Below are positions 1-13,973 of a DNA stretch of 64,000 nt, piece after piece. This DNA is from Hymenoscyphus infarciens (Eukaryota; Ascomycota; Leotiomycetes; Helotiales; Helotiaceae), in assembly GCA_001414345.1 (NCBI GenBank), contig LLCB01000137.1:62001-126000 (forward strand), given 5' to 3'. The notes under the pieces are model-generated. The model was not told where the DNA came from, ran no database searches, and worked only from the letters and a program-made list of their open reading frames with translations. How positions within the stretch are numbered: the stretch's first letter is position 1; every line of letters starts with the position of its first letter. Position numbers and translations under genes: made by a program.

Positions 1-2090
1 GTTATCTCGTCTAATTATCGTCTGTATTTGAAAAGTCTCTTCGAGAGAGGGGCTAAGCCCTTATTATTTCGTAACTTTTTATTCTTAGGTATACAGGTAA
101 GGTTCGGAGAGGGTTTAGAGAGTCTTTCGAAAAGAGGGGTGGCCCTGGAAGGTCGTTTAACGCTATTCGGCGGAACTGGTTTAATATGATGTCGATTTAG
201 GGGGGGGGGTAAGGTCCGCAGACGCCAGAGAGGGGGGGATCCGAAGATGCCAGATGGGGGTCAGATGTTAGAAGGAGGGGATCCGAAGCCAGAGAGGGGG
301 GGTCTTAAGCTAGGTGTTAATTCAGAGGTCGCTAGCAAGGGGTCTATAAGTCGTTTAAAGGGGTTCGGTGCTATAAAGAGGACCGAAGCCGTAGAGTTGT
401 AGAGCATATACGTAGTTATCTAGGAGCTGTTCGAAAAGGGAGTCCTGGAGCGTATACGTAGGTATCTAGGAGCTATTTAAAAAAAAGGGGGTCGTAGAGT
501 CAGCGGCAAGGAGGCCGGAATGGAAGTGAGGTTAAGAAGCCTAATAAGAAGAGTAACCTTTAGTTTAATATAATAATAATATAGGAGTAGAGTAGAGAAG
601 TAGTCTATTCATAGTTATTAACGCGAAAACTAAAGGTAAAGAGTAAAGACAGCTCTAAACGATGCTAATATATAAGAGGTACGAAACCGAACAACGACAT
701 ACGTCGGCTAATATAAAAGCCCGAACCCTACGAAGTACGTCCGAAAGTCTAGACGGACGTACGGACGTACGTAACCTTCCTAAATTAGATAATATAAAAC
801 AACAACTACCGAAAGTTAATATGTACGGCATATGCCACGTAATATCGGCTATACAGGACGGCATGCCGTCATAGTCTAAGTAGTAGAGATCTCTTAGCTT
901 AAATATATCTTATATAATTTATATTAAGTACTTCTTATATTTTAGAAGAAGGCTATTAATTATACTAAGTATATAAGAGAGGATATTCTTACTATTATTA
1001 TTCGCTACTAATATTCCTTTTAATAGATTCTCTTCTAGATTAATTCCTTCGTCTATTAGTAATACTTCCTAATAAGGAGAGAGGTTAGCTTATTAAGCAT
1101 TATTAGTATATACTATCTCTCTCTCTAGTATATTAAATCGTTAGCTCTACTTATCTGCTTCTTAATTAGTAACTATTAGTATAGTAATATTATCTTAATT
1201 ACTCTAGCTAAGCTCTAGAACTCCTACTAGGTTACTCTAGGCAGTAGTGCTAAAGTTATAAGAGTATCCTATGCTAAAATTGGTTTATAAGTAGCTTTGA
1301 AAACTCTAGAGGCTCTAAAAGTTAGAGTATTCTATGCTAAAGTTGCCTTAACCGAAGTTGCTCTAAGAGAAGCTCTAAGAGTATCTAAGAGCAAAGCTCT
1401 AAGGGTATCCTCTATTAAATAGTTCTCTTATATAACCCTAGTATCTGCTATTATATCTACTTATATATCTATTAACTTAGAGGTATTAGTTACCTCGAAA
1501 GAGGAGAGGGTTATTCAGCCTATTTACTTAGATAGGGTCTTAGAGAGAGAGTTTATTAATACTATCGTCGTTATCGTCGTTGCTGTCGCCGTCGCCGTCG
1601 CCTCTACTTTATAGATAGAAGTCTATTCTATTATTATTTTAAGCTTAACTCTAGTCCTACTATACTTATCTTCTTTAATAGGCTAGATAGCGAGCGCTGT
1701 TTATAGTATTACCTTAATTAGTAGTAGCGTCCTAGGCGGTATATCGTACTTATATAGCTACTCGAGCGTTATAGCGTGCTTCGCTAACTCGTCTATCGTG
1801 CTTATCGTCTTCGATATTATCGTCTTCAACTAGTTAAGCTTAGAGCGTCTTAATAGCTCTATTACTAGCCTTAGTAATAACGCTCTTATAAGCGACTTGT
1901 TTACTACGCTTTAGAGGCATCCTTAATAGATAGATAAGTGTATTATTAGGTTAAAAAAGAGCTTAATACTAAATAAGACGTTAAAAGTAATAGGAAGTAT
2001 TATTAGTAGAATAGAGGTTACTTAGCATAAGAGGAGGCATATATATATATGCCTCTCTCTTGCTTAATAAGCTGATTCCTCAATTCACTA
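1..2090. repeat. Decayed AT/TA-rich repeat block (RIP-like)
   Basis: No intact gene is visible. From about 540 to 2060 the sequence is dominated by TA steps, with stop codons in all frames and few CA or TG steps, the pattern left by repeat-induced point mutation in duplicated fungal DNA. The first 500 bases are less AT-rich and contain G-runs and short degenerate duplications. A GGCGAC-type triplet array (read on the minus strand) survives at about 1565-1602. I cannot assign the block to a transposon family; its left end lies outside the window. Confidence 0.7.
190..310. repeat. Short degenerate repeats with G-runs
   Basis: Blocks reading roughly gccagag followed by a run of seven or more G and then gatccgaag recur two to three times. 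They are separated by 30-60 bases and partly degenerate. No coding role is apparent. Confidence 0.5.
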
Positions 2091-3733
2091 TAAACCCTTT
2101 CTATATATACTTAGAAAATATATACGAGCTAAACAGGCCCTAAGAAAGAAATCACTTGAGTTTTCAGACTATTTACTACACGAGTAATAGAACAATGGAA
2201 GTAATCAGCCCGGAAGTAATTGTTAGAGAAGGCTAGAACAATGTATACTTACAAATGTGGGTTATCCTAAATTTCTCGCACACTTGATTTAATTGTTCGA
2301 AAGGTTTAGAGTATTATAACATAGTAAGTTTCGAGTAGCCTGTACTACTCGTACAATGCGTTTAATTGTCTATAAATGTTTCTGGTTGACGAACGAACTA
2401 GTGGTGGATGAAGAACAACCCTGAAACTAACTTCCTCTGCTTATACCCTTTTTCTTGTAACTCTAACTAATATCATTCCAGTGGTTTTAGGAGAAATAAA
2501 AAGATAGCCTTCTACTTCTTCTAATCCTTCTCGAATTGTGGTTTTTGAGTGAAGGTAAAGTATAAAATACCCGCGCTTGTCTTAAAATCTGCTCGCGGAG
2601 TCCTACTTTGTACTCTTCCTCGGAACAATCCTCTGAGAAGCACGTAACAGTTAACAGACTTGCGGCAACGATGGGAATTTTGCCTTGCTAGAGAAAAACA
2701 TACGATTTTCAAGCAAGATAGAAGTATGGCGTTAGAGAAATGTGGATACAAGCCCACAATTCTCTCAAATCACCTGACCTCCTTCTTCACAACTTTCTCC
2801 CTCTACTAGTACTTCTACTTCTAATCAAGACAAAATGAACGATCGTTTTGATGGAAAATCAATCGACCTAAGGCCCTAATAGTATAAGGGAAGAATCCCG
2901 CAACTCGCGGTTTCCACAAAGCTTCCTACAGTTAACCGACTCACAAGCGAACCCAGAAGTTATACTCCTAAAATCTATGACTCAATTAATAATGCATACA
3001 AAACCTGCCCACAAACCTAACCTCTTAAAAGCGCCCACTTCCAACAACCGCTCGTTGCATCTTCTGAAACACATCTACCCGCCGCTTCCTTCCTCGTTTA
3101 GCTAGGTGTCCTGCGGAATACAAGAACCGAGATCCTATTTCGCTTAAATGAAGTACCGTCTTACATCGAGCATCCTCAATCGTCATTCCCACGGAAAAGA
3201 TCATGTACTGTGCCTCTCGGTGGTTCACAGAGGCGGGGTATGGAAGAACATAGATAAGTACTGTTCAGAGTCTGACTCAGATACTCAAGTACTGGCGTTT
3301 TATATGTGACCAGTATGTAAAGGTAGTATTTTACGAAGTATATACTCACCATAAAAAAGAAGGATAATTTAGATCCTAGATCGATCAAGATATCAAAGCT
3401 CCTTTTCCAACACCTTAACCGCTGAACTATAATAAAATCGGCCCTTCAACGGCCTCATTACAACAATCCCCAACACCGGTAACACAAAGTCCCTCCCCAG
3501 CCACCCCTAACCAACCCCTCCATGCAAAAATCGAGTATTATCCGTCCATCACCAAATCATCCAACCATTTAGCATCAATCGTATACGTATACGCTACCTT
3601 CCTCCAATTACCTCCCCCCTCTTCGCGCGCCCTCGCTTAACTACCCTATCAGAGACATCGGATACTGATGCGCATGGACAGCGTAGTAATATACTCTGCA
3701 TAAAGTGACATTCATGTACCTTGTCACGTCACA

Positions 3734-3824
3734 CATACTCCCCCCCCCTAATTGTCTGCGGGTAGACCGCACAACCACCCTTGCACCTGACAGACAATAC
3801 ACTGTAACGGGGGGGGGGAGTATG
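3734..3824. repeat. C-run/G-run inverted repeat, hairpin-forming
   Basis: The left arm catactccccccccc (3734-3748) is matched by a G-run ending in gagtatg (3809-3824). A second nested pair, attgtctg and cagacaat, lies just inside. The loop is about 60 bases. The arrangement could fold into a cruciform or be the terminal inverted repeats of a very short MITE-like element. No target-site duplication is obvious. Confidence 0.6.
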
Positions 3825-4751
3825 AACCAAAGCTAAGCTACTTGTAGCTTTCCTATCTAATTCGGCTTGCGGTGTGGCCTTTTGGTGTTGTAATGCCTAC
3901 CTACCTACCAAAAAGCCAGCCTCCCAAAAATCACTTCATATTTTTATTATCCAGAAGCAGAGCAGGATCATCAGTTTTCAATCCCCGCTCTCACCCCTCA
4001 CATGGGGTTCAAAATCGATGATCTCCCCTCCAAATTAATCCGATCTTGCCCACCAAGAAGAAAAAATACGAGTCAAAAAGTAAAAGCGCCACGATTACGA
4101 ACCCTCGAAGATCGCCATCCTTGGTTGTCGAGAAGAGGAAAGAGTGAGGACAAGACAACACTAAAATGCCTTGCTGGTACATGTATAACATAATGTGCCC
4201 GCCCCCCCAAATCCCTCGCCCCCAACCAAAAATAGTTTCCGTTCATCGCCCCGTTTTCCACGTGGCAGAGAGAGAGAGAAAAAACACGTTTTTGCTTCGG
4301 TACAAGTTCGTCCGGAAGTTCTAGCTTCCACGACAGGATGGGATGGATGCCTTTGGTGGGTGGCAGTGGAAAAATAGAAGGTATACAAATCTCAGTGCAT
4401 GTACTCTTGCCCCCCCCTAAATAAAATGTAAGCGCACGGCCGCTGTGCATTTAGTTCCAGGGGAGGAAGATTAACGCATCTCGTATTTTCCATCTTCAAA
4501 GCTCCATGATCCACCACGAGAAAGTCAAACAAAAGATCGTACGGAGTACATCCACGCAAGATACTTTCACTTTTTGACCAGATTTCGAACTTCATCTGAG
4601 AAATACTTCACCCCGTGGCTCTCCTTGTACGATCGCACACTCAAAATACACTGCAGCAGGTAGAAAGAAACCCCGCCACACACGCGCTTGCAGCAAGTAA
4701 CAAGCAACAAAAACGTATACACACTGCACTCTTCATCCCACCTGTTTGTTC

Positions 4752-4875
4752 TACTTCGTCCCAGGCATAACAATTACGGCAGAAGCGAAGTAACCCCCCA
4801 TGAAAGTCGACCAAAAACCCTGGTAGCCCACAAAATCCGTAGTAATTGTTATGCCTGGGAGTCTGGGACGAAGTA
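4752..4875. repeat. 26-bp inverted repeat with duplicated 8-mer in one arm
   Basis: Bases 4752-4777 are repeated in inverted orientation at 4842-4875. The right arm carries an extra gtctggga at 4861-4868, next to the similar cctggga, as if 8 bases were duplicated by slippage. The central segment is about 64 bases. Function unknown. Confidence 0.7.
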
Positions 4876-6198
4876 CAAGCAACACCCCCCCAAAGGATCG
4901 ACCCAAAAATGACCCCAACGACCAAAAAAGAAAAAGAAATCCTACGCGTTCAATACGCCATCAAGAACCCCCGAGCTAATCCACAACTGTCACTTCTCAC
5001 CCATGGAGTTAAAACCAAAACCAAAAAAAAAGAGGGAGCCAACACAAGAATCCTGCCCCGGCCCCCCATATGCCCCCATCTATGGAACCAAACCAAACCA
5101 ACCCATACCCATACCCATACCCATATACCTATCAGACATCTCTCCTCGTACTCTCGCTCTACGTATACGAAGGTAGCGATGGCGCGACGGATTGTAGCAC
5201 CGCCTCACCCCTACCTACCACCCCACAGCTCCTCACAGCTCCTCAAGCTCCTCAAGCTCCTCAAGCTCCAAAAGAATGGAAAAGATTACGCAAAAAGAAA
5301 GCGAAAACTCAAGAAAAAAGATCTAGCAGCTACTAATCAAGATCTTGCTATCAAAGCGTGATATTTGTTATCCAAGTTTTGCGACGGTAGGTACATATAC
5401 ATCTCAAGTACCTATAAGTACTAAAAATCCATCGCTCCATCGCTACACGTAGGTACTTTAGAGTCTCGCTCCCCCCCTCCCTGGGTATTATCTGTCATAT
5501 GCAAGGGTACTTGTACTTTGCGAACGAAGCTTTCCCTCGTCGATCTTTTCGCAATCGTAAAGCGCATCACTATTACTTACTACCTCACCAACCTCACCAA
5601 CCAAAAACCCCGACCCATGCCACCCCCGTGATAAGTAGGATAGCCCCCAAAAAACAACCCCATACCCTAACCCCATCCCATCCTATCCCACCTACCCCCA
5701 AATTCCCAAAACAGATCCAACCAACACAACACAGCACCGGGACGCAACAAGGAAGCCATGGATCGATCCCATTGGTTCCATCGTAGACGGCTAGCTAGGT
5801 TGAGAAAGCGGGGTACTATGGGTAGGTAGGCTCGAGGTAGGTAGGTATATAGGTAGATTTAATATACCGACCTGCCGAATTCGGCGAGGTCTACCTAGGT
5901 AGCAAGTTAGAATGTAGATACTTGTAGACAAGGTAGGGTTGTATGTATGTAGGTAGGGGAAGGGAAGTAGACAAAGCAGATGGGGGGAGGGGGGGGGGTG
6001 GAAAAGAGCCATATATACATATACATACATACATACATACACCTTGTAGGTGGATAGTCGGGTGGATACGTAGCTAGATAGATATGCTAATGCGGATATA
6101 TAGATTTATACTTACATCTTGCCCCATCTCCCGTCTATCTCCGAGTAGGACTCTTAGATGGTAGTAGAGTACCATGTTTCCCTTTCCCTTTCCTCTTA

Positions 6199-6266
6199 TC
6201 AGTACTCGTAGATCCTCAGTACTCGTAGATCCTCAGTACTCGTAGATCCTCAGTACTCGTAGATCC
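6199..6266. repeat. 17-bp minisatellite, four perfect copies
   Basis: The unit tcagtactcgtagatcc occurs four times in a row without mismatch. It lies in non-coding DNA downstream of the G-alpha gene. Confidence 0.9.
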
Positions 6267-7354
6267 TGAACGAAAAAGGTGCACGAAAGTTTAGTCCTCC
6301 CAATCCGGAAATGAGCGAGCTAAGAAAGTCATCGCGGAACGTCGTGGGACGGTGGGAAGCATGAGCGAAAGCAAAATCAGATCGTAATCAAAACCAAAAC
6401 CCAAAAACCATGGACTGGGTGGGCATGCAGAAATCCTCAAAAGAAGAAAGGAAAATCAAATGGATGACATCAAGCATCTAGAGGAGAGGCGGAATTATTC
6501 CTTTCACTTTGTCTATTTACACAACATTGAATTTCTCCACACCGCGCTCCCCCCCTATCCGACCCAAACATTCCATCACATCCCCCCATCCATCCATCCC
6601 CCATCCATTCCACCCCCAACCAAAATTCATTTCCTTTCTAAAAGAAGAACCCCTACCCTCGCTCCGATTTTACATGAAGAAACTGAAGAAAAAACACGAA
6701 TCGCTTCTAAAGTCGAGGTGTGTGTCGAGGTGTGCGTGTTGTTGGTTGGGATGGTTGTGTGGATTTCGGGGACGGAAAGGCAATTACCTTAAAAAGAGAA
6801 GCTGCCGTTGATTGAGACAGAGAGTTCGAGAGAGCACAGGTCCAAGAAAAAAAGGCGAAAAACTCCCAGGCCGCAATTATGGGTGGGATAGAAGAAAAAC
6901 CGGAAACCATTATCCAGATAGATACGTTTCCCAAAATATTTCCCAATTCTTCCATTTCCTCTCCCACCTCTCCCTCTTCCGCCTCAGCTCCTCCATATTC
7001 TTTTCGAGGGAGAGGAAAGAAAATAAAGGTTTGGTCGCAAGTTAAATGCCTCGTGTGATATACAAACTCCGATCATCCAGAGAAAAAAAAGTAGGGCGGG
7101 AGTGTTTGAAATTTGCTGTGGTTGGCTGGTTCAGAGAAAACAAAAGATTTTGGTGACGGGGGTATTGTAGTGTATTGGCAGTGAGGAAGAGTGCGTAGTA
7201 GTAGTAATTCATCGAAAGATTCGTCAAGTTCGTAAAACGGCGCCATGACAATTTGCTGTTGACTTGTTGCATAGGGAGAGGGCCTCATAATTAAAGAGGA
7301 TCGCATCTTTCGTGATATCAGAAAAAGGGGGGACGTCCAGGATCATCTTCATGC

Positions 7355-8706
7355 TCACAAGATTAGTTTCTGTAAATTCTTCTGAATTATCATGTCTTGG
7401 ACGGAATTCATGGTGACTTTGAGAAGATCGGTATCGGTGGCGTTTGTGAAATGTCCGTAGACATCTCGACTTGGGTTTCGATTAAGTGCAACAAATTTGT
7501 CCATGAAGTATTTGCTGGTTTGCTGCCAGCTGGTGGCGTCGCCCTGGAAATCGGTAAATCCGGAGTCGGTGATGGGGCTGGAGACAATCTTTTGCTTGAA
7601 TAAATCGATCTTGTTCATGAAGAGAATCAGTGCCGAATTTTTGAACCAGTGCGAATTCGCAATCGATTCCCAGAGCATGAGCGCTTCCTGCATTTGATTC
7701 TAGCAAAGTGTGTCAGCAAAGGGGTCTGATTGTCTCCACTCCTACTTACCCCGTCCTTGTCTTCTGCTAAACACTGGTCATATCCGCTGATGGCTACCAG
7801 GAAGAGGAGAGCGTTGACATTCTCAAAGCAATGAATCCACTTCTTCCTTTCCGATCGTTGTCCGCCGACATCAAACATGCGATATTGTAGGGATCCCAGA
7901 TCAAAAACCGTCTCGGTTATACCCGTCGTTCGCAATCGTGCTCGTAAAACATCTTGATCGGTGGGAACAAAGTCTTTGTTGAATAAACGGTCGAGGTCCT
8001 CAAAGAAACTAGAAGGGGAAGCAGTTAGTCGGATGCGACTGGCATTTGGATGATGGGGGTGGTTGTCTTACTATCCTAGATTGTCGTGTAGCGCATATTC
8101 ATTACCCCTCGCGACTGCCTTTTTCATGCCTGGGTCCTTCCACAGGTCTTTGAACGCTCGGAGGTACTCGGTCGGTATGGGCTCGAAGGGTCGCAGGTCT
8201 TTCTCTTGAATAATTACAGGTAAGTGTACCTGCGAATGTTAGGACCGATGTACGGCGACAACACCCCTTGGGTAGCTAGCTACTCACAGTCGTGTTTTCG
8301 TATTGGAATTCAATTCCCATCTCCTCCATGGCATCGATAATCATCCGCAAGCCATCCAAGAGATTGTTGAAGATTATCACGCGCCATTCTTCCTTTTCGT
8401 TCTTTGAAATGCCCTCCTTGGTGTAAATCAACTTCATCTGCTTTAAAATGGTCGATTTTCCACTCTCTCCAGCACCTGCAGCAAGGCACGATGGGTTAGC
8501 AGCGATTACAGTACAGTAGGATGATGGTTGGTGTAGGCGTAGGCGTAGGCGGTTGGTGGATCTGCCTGAAAGTCGGAGAGCGAGGGCTTACCCAATAACA
8601 GGAGCTTGACGACCTTTGCCAGCTCCTTTTCATCCCGATGGATCATGGCATCAATCTCGCGACTCTTCTTGTATTCCTCCTCACCCCTCCGTCCCCCGAA
8701 GCACAT
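7355..8706 (-). CDS. gna-2: Heterotrimeric G protein alpha subunit, fungal group II
   Basis: GTP-binding alpha subunit relaying signals from seven-helix receptors at the plasma membrane. Five exons (8706-8592, 8475-8288, 8229-8072, 8008-7750, 7699-7355) join in frame to 354 residues, the usual G-alpha length. Visible motifs are GAGESGKST (residues 39-47), the catalytic arginine R178, DVGGQ with catalytic Q204, NKID, and a TNATDT guanine-binding loop. The N-terminus MCFGG and the C-terminus ending KLIL are those of fungal group II (Neurospora GNA-2 type). Unlike many G-alphas there is no Gly2, so N-myristoylation is not expected; Cys2 could be palmitoylated. The C-terminus has no cysteine at position -4, so it lacks the pertussis-toxin-type site. 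Splice sites are GT..AG, with introns of 50-116 bases. The assignment is firm; the group is from my memory of family termini. Confidence 0.95.
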
Positions 8707-11501
8707 CTTGATCGTTGATTGAGGCGTGTTGAAGGTTGTTGGGGACGAAATTCCAGTACCGACCGGCGTTGTTGTTGGGGGGGGGGGGTAGCGGCGCGGG
8801 TCGTCGGGTGCGGGATGCGAGATGTACAGCAGGTTTAGGTGAGAAGACTGTGCTGTCCAGAGGGTTTTGTTCAGGTCGGCAGCACGAAGGATTTGCCGTT
8901 TAATGTATCAAATTCGCTTGGTACATGGGTCCATGCAACCTGGAGTTCAAAGAAGGGGGGGCCGCTTGATAATGCCTGTCGGCGTGCGTTCTGCTCCAGG
9001 GCTGTTGTCGTCTTGCACGCACGCACTGACTTGGGAGTCGGGACTCCGCCCTCTGAAAAGTGGTGATTCGTGAAGGGGAAGAGGAGCTAGAAGGAAAGGA
9101 GACCAGGGGAAGAAGCAAAAGAGAAGCACGGCAAACTTCCACCGCGATCGCAAAGGTTCGATGGGGGGTTTCTGCTTTGGAGGTTTCTGCTTTGAGGGAA
9201 CGACGCGGAACAATCAGGATTCTTGGTGTTGTGAGGAGGTGAAGAGAGAACTTTTGGTGGAGAGAAGAGGAGAGGAGAGTTGTGAGTGGTGGTGGAAGAG
9301 GACCTGCAGGTCAGTTCAGTTCAGTTCACTGCGTTGTGCTGATGCTGATGCTGCTTGCTTAGGTAGGTGGTGTTGGTGTTGGCGTTGGTGTGAGCGGAGC
9401 GGAGCGGTTGGTGGTGGTTAATATGGTGTTGATTTTCGGATCCTTCAGCACCCTCACCCTCAACATACACACACCACCCACGCAGCCTATACCTAGACTA
9501 GGCTTATTATTGTAGGACAGACAGAGCTATGATTGGTCCAAGGAGGCGATGAATAAGTGGATGGTGGTACCAATTCCTCTCCTAGTCTACAATAGCAATA
9601 GCAATAACAGCTGGAAGGTACTAGCTAGTCAAGTGCCGTGCTTTAAGCATTAGGCACGGTCTGGTCTCGTCTAGTCTTGATGTCAATATGGATCGATGTC
9701 TTGCCAGCAGACTGTAGACAGTATACCTACGACAGGAAGGTTTATCCTTGTTCCTGGAGTGAATGGAAAGGATTTGAAATTGGAGGCAGCTTGAGACAGG
9801 CAGAAGATACTTATGCCAGCCAGCTACACAACATTAAGCTAGCTACAATACAGTCAGTACTCGAGCTTGAGGGTCTAAATGGGCAACTGCAGGTGCCAAG
9901 ACCAGCTGCCGAAGTCTAACGAGTGTGGTGTAACAGCAGTAGTCAGAGGGTTGTGAAGGTAACTACTATTCAGTCAATTCACCATAAAAGTATCTTATCC
10001 CTGTTTAAAGTTGAAAATGAAATGATGGTTTCAAAGGAGTTTGGATTAGCGTAAAACCAGCTCATTTATCCTTCTCTTCTTGGGGTGAATTGCAAGAACA
10101 GTCAGTCTGCTCCGTACGAAACTGTTTTTATTGTAGCTCTGCACATCTCTCCAGATGTTGTCTAGCTAGGTAGTGTCTACCTCCGTAGCTTAGCCACCTA
10201 GGCTAGGTCATCCTTCGTACCCACAGCTGTCTCATCGAGTCTACACCTACACTCCAAGTGGGGTGGGGGTGGGGTGGGGTTGAAATGGAGCTTAGTGCGT
10301 TGCCCTTCAACACTCAATTACCATGTTGGGAACTCGGATGCGTGGTGCTCCCTGAAGCCTTCTAGAAAAACACGCGACATCAGGGTTGAAGCAGCCTCCG
10401 AGCCATCACGCAACGAATGATAAGATAATCCAGACTCCGTCTGCCATGCGATGCGGCCAATAATTAATAGCCATACCCCCCCCCCCAATGCACTAGAGTT
10501 CTAGCCACGCTACTGCCCCACAAGCTCGTGGTTTGGTTCTCTGGTGTGGTGCAGCACCAGCACTGACGATTCGCGATCTACCGAAATACTTCAAAGTACC
10601 ACCTAAATTTGGCCGCCCGGATGTCCCTCCTTCTTTGGATAGGCGCCATCGACTTTGACGGAATTGGGTACCTACTCGAGCTGTTTCAGCGACCAACCTG
10701 GTTCCAACCTGGTTTCTGTTTTTTTTTAACCTCTTTTTCCCTCACTTTCTGGCCTCTTCAGTTCAGGCCTGCGCTACATGTAAAATTTATGATTAATCCC
10801 AATTACGGTGCCACTTCTTCACCACGGAAATAATAAAGATGAGGCTGCAGTGGGTCAACTACCCTTCAATTTCACCTCACTTCACCATTTGTAATTTGCA
10901 AACCAAAGTCCCTTGTCTGGTTACCTCGCTCAACCGATGCATCTCAGTACCAATACGGAGTAGCAACGGCTAAATCCTTCCTTCCACTCAATCCCCGTCT
11001 TCCAAAGCCATGCCATGCCTCGTGCCTACCCTTCCGAGTACATTCACCAAGTACCGTACTGGTAAAGGGGCCAAGAGTGAAAACGATGGAACTGCACCTA
11101 TGGCCTGACTGGGTCACCGTTGGTGGGGTTGTTGAATCGGGCGGGGATAATCGCGCAACCCCCGCCGAGTAGAAAAAATATTCTTCACCTCAAGGTTGCA
11201 GGTGGGCATTCGGATTTTCTGTTGGCCTCCATCACAACGTCACCTGTGCAAAGGAACCACTCCCTTCACTCCCTCTCCTCCTCTCCACCTTTTCTCAATT
11301 CTACAAAACGTCTTCCGCTGCTCGCTTCTTCTCCATCTTCCCCTCCCCCCTCTTCAGACTGACCCCTCGTCCCATCAAGGTCTCACAAACAGCCTTCCTC
11401 CCAAATCTCCTTCACGCATCACGCTACTCTTCCCGCGACCGTCTACTCAGCTTCTCCAGGTATTAATTACTGCCACTACCACCCACCGTACCACCCTCCA
11501 A
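8707..11501. other. Intergenic region between G-alpha and spermidine synthase
   Basis: Divergent upstream region of two oppositely oriented genes. It holds a run of 13 G near 8777-8789, GA- and GT-rich tracts at 9060-9420, and a pyrimidine-rich tract at about 11250-11370 typical of fungal core promoters and leaders. An open frame of about 79 codons at 9680-9919 has no recognised homology, and I do not call it. Confidence 0.5.
11250..11370 (+). promoter_or_regulatory. Pyrimidine-rich leader/promoter tract of spermidine synthase
   Basis: A C/T-rich stretch (ctccctctcctcctctccac and similar) lies 130-250 bases before the start codon at 11502. Such CT-boxes commonly mark transcription starts of highly expressed filamentous-fungal genes. 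The assignment rests on composition only. Confidence 0.35.
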
Positions 11502-12953
<1,452 letters not shown>

Positions 12954-13973
12954 TTTGATTAAATTCATAATGGTTTTCTTGCAACTTTCAAAAATTGGCG
13001 TCGTGGTGGAAATTTCGAATTGCCTCAGGGGCTCGCCAAACACTTGCACTTTTTATGCGGGTTTGACAGTTGGTTCCGGGTCGGAGGTATACCCAAAGAA
13101 GGACATCAAAGCTCTTTTTTGAATACCACCTGCATTGTATGGGTGGTCTAGCTGGTTCCGACGAATTGAGCTCGATCTCGACATGACAAAAAGTTAAAAG
13201 TGCTTTTCTAGGCACATGCCTCATCACAAAAATTCTTTACATAGAAATTTGCAACCAGACTCGCAAATGAACAATCTTGACACACCTGAACATCCTCGGT
13301 TCTTTGATGTTAGTTGTGCCCGAATGAACTCGCAAATCGACAGTGTTGGAAGATCAATCCTCGATGATGGTACTTCTATACTTCTATGTTTGATATTTTT
13401 TGTATGTGAAGTGATTCAAGTGAAGAAGCGTAAACGATGAGTGGTGTAGAGAAACAGGCAGTTACTCTTTTTGGCCCACTTGAGAGACTTGGAGTAAGGT
13501 CGGGCCGGGTACCGGGAGTGATTTCGGAGTAAGTGGCTAAGAGCATAGAAATAGATGTTGCTGCTATTTAGAGTTTTATAGATTCTTTGCAGCTTATATC
13601 CACGGAGGACTTTACTCTTACTCTTATTCTACTCCACTTGGAGTTGAGCAATGTGCAAGTTCTTGCTTACTATGAATTTAAATCTAAAAGGCTTGTTAGA
13701 CAATACGTTTGTCTACAATGGCATAATCCTTCTGACAGGTCGTGCGGCGTTCAAGTCACTACCTCTATAGACAATGTGAAGTTTCCCACTTTTTTAGGCA
13801 GGGAATTTTTGAGGAATGTGGTAGTCAAACAGTAGGGGGATGGAGGAAATTGGTTTGTGGCCTGGGTCGCGTTGAGCTCATATATCATTATTCCTCTGCG
13901 TAGATACCCTTTCTATATATGTCCCCTATACACTTTACACAACCCCTCAATTCCTCTCCTCTCCTTCATCCCT
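12954..13973. other. Intergenic region between convergent genes
   Basis: Lies between the 3' ends of spermidine synthase (+) and the omega-amidase (-). It should hold both terminators. Open frames here are short and unrecognised. Nothing else stands out. Confidence 0.5.

Larger units (their letters stand above)
2091..7354. other. Gene-poor region with simple repeats
   Basis: I find no convincing gene here. Open frames are short or low in complexity, such as the lysine- and proline-rich frame around 4846-5361, and lack recognisable domains or good splice context. The stretch holds two inverted repeats (3734-3824 and 4752-4875), several microsatellites (ccatac-type near 5103-5130, ctcctcaag-type near 5220-5270, gtag and atac types near 5820-6045), and a 17-bp minisatellite at 6199-6266. 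Its right end should contain the 3' untranslated region and terminator of the G-alpha gene. Confidence 0.5.

Noticed and set aside
4846..5361. 171-codon plus-strand frame
   Set aside because: Low-complexity Lys/Pro/His/Thr-rich translation of microsatellites, no domain, non-ideal start; treated as chance.
9680..9919. 79-codon plus-strand frame
   Set aside because: Plausible-looking composition but no homology recognised, no intron or leader features, and it lies in the divergent promoter region.
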